From contig JAFRLH010000010.1 of NCBI GenBank assembly GCA_017431345.1, forward strand, positions 1-48,613: 48,613 bases of DNA, given 5' to 3'. Positions 46,729 to 48,613 of this stretch are shown here, piece by piece; position 1 is the stretch's first letter, and each line of letters starts with the position of its first letter. This DNA is from Lachnospiraceae bacterium (GTDB taxonomy: Bacteria > Bacillota > Clostridia > Lachnospirales > Lachnospiraceae). The notes under the pieces are model-generated. The model had not been told where the DNA came from. It ran no database searches and worked only from the letters and a program-made list of their open reading frames with translations. The position numbers were made by a program, and so were the translations under genes.

Positions 46729-47268
46729 CTACGGTATCTCATCATCTATATGCGCAAACAGCTCTCCGGTGATCCCGGCAATGTCATCAATTGCCAGAAC
46801 CCTGCCGCCAACCGTGATGGTCCGGGAGACATCATTCACTTTCTGACAGATCCCTGTTACGGATTCATAAATTCCGCCGGTGCCATAGGCGCTGCTGTTC
46901 GGATCCGCGCACGGAACGAAGTACCGGACAGTGATCTCCGGGCGGTTCTTCCTCACGGCTGCTCCGTTGACAGTCAGACCGCGCAGAACAGAGACCTTTC
47001 GGTCGAGTTCCTCTTTTTCTCCTTCGCTGAGATCCTGGCGGACAGTGTACGCCACTTCCTTGCTGGCAATGCACTCGCCAAAGCCGGCGAGCGCGTCAAA
47101 CGGTGCGAAGATCTTGGCCCGGTGTACGATGTCCATTGGCGGATGCCTGCGCCAGAATTCATCGTACTTTTCGTGCTGCGGCCGGCCTTTCAGAAAGGCG
47201 GAGCGGTACGGGAAACCGTCCGGCATCGGCATGTATCCGATCGCAGTTCTCGAGTCATCTTTATCCAT
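46729..47268 (-). CDS. YolD-like protein
   Basis: 179 residues. YolD-like pattern: RAKIFAPFDALAGFGECIAS near residue 51, a charged region (LSEGEKEELDRKVSVLRGLT), EITVRYFVPCADPNSSAYGT near 110, and VSRTITVGGRVLAIDDIAGI. In Firmicutes YolD proteins are encoded next to Y-family DNA polymerases and are LexA-controlled; here no polymerase gene is seen, but two LexA-type boxes lie upstream. The ATG is 6 bases after the stop of the 42-residue small protein, indicating coupled translation. Confidence 0.8.
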   Translation of the reverse strand: MDKDDSRTAIGYMPMPDGFPYRSAFLKGRPQHEKYDEFWRRHPPMDIVHRAKIFAPFDALAGFGECIASKEVAYTVRQDLSEGEKEELDRKVSVLRGLTVNGAAVRKNRPEITVRYFVPCADPNSSAYGTGGIYESVTGICQKVNDVSRTITVGGRVLAIDDIAGITGELFAHIDDEIP

Positions 47269-47274
47269 GGGCCG

Positions 47275-47403
47275 TTACCCCGCAGCAATGGAAATTTCTT
47301 TCATTTCTCTTATATAATCCACATAGTCAGACTCGGAGCAGAAAAGAATATATCTGCCCTCTACAAACCCCATGTATCCCGTGGCTGTAACATATCCTTT
47401 CAT
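47275..47403 (-). CDS. 42-residue GYMG small protein
   Basis: Encodes MKGYVTATGYMGFVEGRYIL, then FCSESDYVDY and a short tail. AAGGAGGTA is well placed before the ATG at 47403. Paralogue of the 33-residue protein at 12240. The gene is first in a two-gene operon with the YolD-like gene, downstream of two LexA-type boxes, so it should be DNA-damage induced. Function unknown. Confidence 0.82.
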   Translation of the reverse strand: MKGYVTATGYMGFVEGRYILFCSESDYVDYIREMKEISIAAG

Positions 47404-47446
47404 CCATATACCTCCTTTGGAAAAGACAATTATCCGGCACTAAAAG

Positions 47447-47460
47447 GGAACATACGTTCG
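47447..47460 (-). promoter_or_regulatory. LexA (SOS) box 1
   Basis: GAAC-ATAC-GTTC palindrome; on the minus strand CGAACGTATGTTCC, one base off the Bacillus-type consensus CGAACRNRYGTTYG. 45 bases before the small protein start, downstream of the main promoter. Confidence 0.85.
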
Positions 47461-47471
47461 ATTAATAAAGG

Positions 47472-47512
47472 AAAAAAGAAACAGGCTTGCCCCTGCGCGG
47501 GGCAGATCCTGT
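47472..47512 (-). terminator. terminator-like hairpin in the SOS leader
   Basis: On the minus strand ACAGG ... TGCCCC-GCGCA-GGGGCA ... CCTGT then TTTCTTTTTTCC. It sits between the SOS promoter and the small protein, so it can end transcription early or mark a short RNA. Confidence 0.75.
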
Positions 47513-47537
47513 GTGGGCAACTTGTGTTCACGATGAT

Positions 47538-47577
47538 AGTATAGCACAAAGCAAAACAAAAAGCAAACATATGTTCG
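47538..47577 (-). promoter_or_regulatory. SOS promoter with LexA box 2
   Basis: Minus-strand CGAACATATGTTTG (47564-47577) fits the Bacillus/Clostridia LexA consensus completely and overlaps the -35 TTGCTT (47561-47566). A 17-base spacer leads to TATACT (47538-47543). Confidence 0.85.
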
Positions 47578-47610
47578 ATTTTTTGGCTGTAAATGTGATA
47601 AGCGAAGAGC

Positions 47611-47655
47611 AGGAGAACCGTCCCCTGGCTCACCGAAGAACCGTCCCCTGGATCA
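47611..47655 (-). repeat. two tandem copies of the interspersed repeat
   Basis: GGAGAACCGTCCCCTGGCTCACC and GAAGAACCGTCCCCTGGATC in direct orientation, between the SOS promoter and the carrier protein gene. A TTGACA (47665-47670) starts just after and may be part of the next promoter. Confidence 0.85.
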
Positions 47656-47725
47656 TTTCTTTTTTTGACAAGATATGATATGCTTTCTGTAGATTCCTGA
47701 ACAGCAATCCGCAAAGGAGATCATT

Positions 47726-48034
47726 ATGAACGAAGAAAAGGCAAACATGGAATTGAACCTCGGGCAGCTTGAAGGCGTATCAGGCGGAACATCCATTACC
47801 GGAGGAGAGAGGGAAAAGATTTACCGGATCCTTGCGGTTTCTCTTGATATGAGTATTTCTCTGATCACCGGAAAAAGCAGCCTGAGAGGCGATCTGGGAG
47901 CGGACTCATTTGACATGGCCGATATTGTCGGCAGGATTGAGAACGCGTTCTGCATCCGGATCCCCGGAGGCGATCTGCCCAGGATCAATACGGTGGATGA
48001 TCTGGTCGACTATGTAAGGATACGGATTTTGTAA
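47726..48034 (+). CDS. acyl carrier protein with double-glycine leader
   Basis: 102 residues. Residues 1-21 look like a bacteriocin-type leader: NMELNLGQLEGVSGG, ending Gly20-Gly21. Residues about 28-102 are a carrier protein: LRGDLGADSFDMADIVGRIE with Ser61 in the phosphopantetheine-attachment motif (DS-F-D), and VDDLVDYVRIRIL at the end. Normal acyl carrier proteins are about 77 residues with no leader. AAAGGAGATC before the ATG. It is 41 bases from the NUDIX gene. No synthase, ligase or C39 exporter is adjacent, so whether it is exported or loaded with an acyl/amino acid group is unknown. Confidence 0.8.
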   Translation: MNEEKANMELNLGQLEGVSGGTSITGGEREKIYRILAVSLDMSISLITGKSSLRGDLGADSFDMADIVGRIENAFCIRIPGGDLPRINTVDDLVDYVRIRIL

Positions 48035-48075
48035 AGCGCGCTCACATAATTATTGCAGAAGGGGCTTGAGGCGGC

Positions 48076-48471
48076 ATGAGTGACAACAGGAAGAACATCA
48101 GGGTCGCGGCAGCTGTCATCCGCAGAGGGGATCAGATCTTTGCTACCCAGCGGGGGTACGGAGCCTACAAGGACTGGTGGGAATTTCCGGGCGGAAAGAT
48201 CGAAGCCGGCGAGACGCCGGAGGAAGCGCTGATCAGGGAGATCCGCGAGGAACTGGATGCGGAGATCACGATCGACGGGTATCTTACGACAGTGGAATAC
48301 GATTATCCGGAGTTCCATCTGTCGATGGCGTGTTATTGGTGCAGCCTGAAGAACGGACACCTGACTTTACTGGAACATGAAGCGGCGAAGTGGCTCGGCA
48401 TGGATGCGCTGGGAGCAGTACACTGGCTGCCGGCGGACGTGCTTGTTGTGGAGGCAATCAAAGGGGAATAG
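48076..48471 (+). CDS. MutT-type NUDIX hydrolase
   Basis: 131 residues. Complete NUDIX box GGKIEAGETPEEALIREIRE + ELDAEI (about residues 36-60) after the start strand VAAAVIRRGDQIFATQRGYG and WWEFPGG. This is the (d)CTP/8-oxo-dGTP pyrophosphatase subtype (MutT/CtfA-like): KDWWEFPGGK matches it closely. It cleans damaged nucleotides from the pool. Follows the carrier protein with TTGAGGCGGC before the ATG. Confidence 0.92.
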   Translation: MSDNRKNIRVAAAVIRRGDQIFATQRGYGAYKDWWEFPGGKIEAGETPEEALIREIREELDAEITIDGYLTTVEYDYPEFHLSMACYWCSLKNGHLTLLEHEAAKWLGMDALGAVHWLPADVLVVEAIKGE

Positions 48472-48598
48472 GAAGCTTCCTGTATACTTTAAACAGTGAA
48501 GGGAAACAGCCTTGACCAAGAAAAATACCTCAAGTAAAGTTGGATTATTACTGACCCGCCAAAGTTGGTAAAATCCAAAATCACAAGAGGTATCTAAG

Positions 48599-48613
48599 AT
48601 GAATGGTAAAGGC
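48599..48613 (+). CDS. start of a further gene, cut by the window end
   Basis: ATG-AAT-GGT-AAA-GGC (MNGKG) with AAGAGGTAT 6-8 bases before it. The upstream 48516-48597 stretch holds ATACCTC and GAGGTAT as inverted ends and two AAAGTTGG repeats, which could be an IS end or operator. Product cannot be told from five codons. Confidence 0.4.

Overview
The window looks like a chromosomal segment from a Gram-positive Clostridia, most likely a Lachnospiraceae-type gut bacterium. This rests on strong AGGAGG-type ribosome binding sites, GTG/TTG starts, B. subtilis-type LexA boxes, lipoboxes, family content (DUF6440, DUF434, YolD-like, YccF, small GYMG proteins), and roughly even GC content with AT-richer patches. 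No rRNA, CRISPR array or prophage is visible. Most genes are co-directional on the + strand in short operons, and the region is accessory in character.

Layout. 1-4.5 kb: a cut-off tRNA and a tRNA-Arg-like relic, an XRE/zinc-ribbon regulator, a zinc-ribbon membrane protein, a MerR regulator, an M20 amidohydrolase and a long leader in front of a small XRE gene. 4.5-13.8 kb: an RNA-repair/stress island. It holds a non-coding segment with tRNA-like elements (candidate bacterial Y RNA), a TROVE/vWA Ro60-like protein, the RNA ligase RtcB, a nucleotidyltransferase/XRE toxin-antitoxin-like pair with its operator, a double-glycine leader peptide gene coupled to a fructosamine-kinase-like gene, a metallophosphoesterase, an ADP-ribosylglycohydrolase, a 33-residue small protein, a HIRAN protein and a WYL regulator. 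13.8-21.4 kb: decayed gene copies, a lipoprotein, membrane and helix-turn-helix genes, an SDR, a truncated thioesterase, acidic and EF-hand small proteins and a YhhN protein. 21.7-28.5 kb: a PLD-nuclease/SF2-helicase/DUF3427 protein followed by metabolic and hypothetical genes.

28.5-32.6 kb: a GPH-family sugar transporter gene split by an intact IS21-family element (istA/istB) with a matching 8-9 bp target duplication. 32.6-41.8 kb: a Cys/His-rich membrane protein, a sugar-binding protein with Ig-like domains, a methyltransferase, a LysR regulator, a transglutaminase-like lipoprotein, a VOC protein and small membrane proteins. 41.8-48.6 kb: YccF, a large PARG-ARH-macrodomain fusion, an AlkZ-related protein, a DUF1653-DUF4298 protein, a LexA-controlled small-protein/YolD-like pair, an acyl carrier protein with a double-glycine leader, a MutT-type NUDIX protein and the start of a further gene.

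Themes. (i) RNA and nucleotide damage: TROVE, RtcB, Y-RNA-like sequence, HIRAN, YolD with SOS boxes, MutT. (ii) ADP-ribose removal: one stand-alone ARH and the triple fusion. (iii) Small proteins usually missed: two paralogous GYMG proteins, a 21-residue and a 36-residue ORF. (iv) An interspersed palindromic repeat with core GGGGACGGTTCT, present in about ten intergenic places. (v) Repeated partial duplication and decay of local genes. All functional statements come from reading motifs and family patterns by eye; no database search was run.
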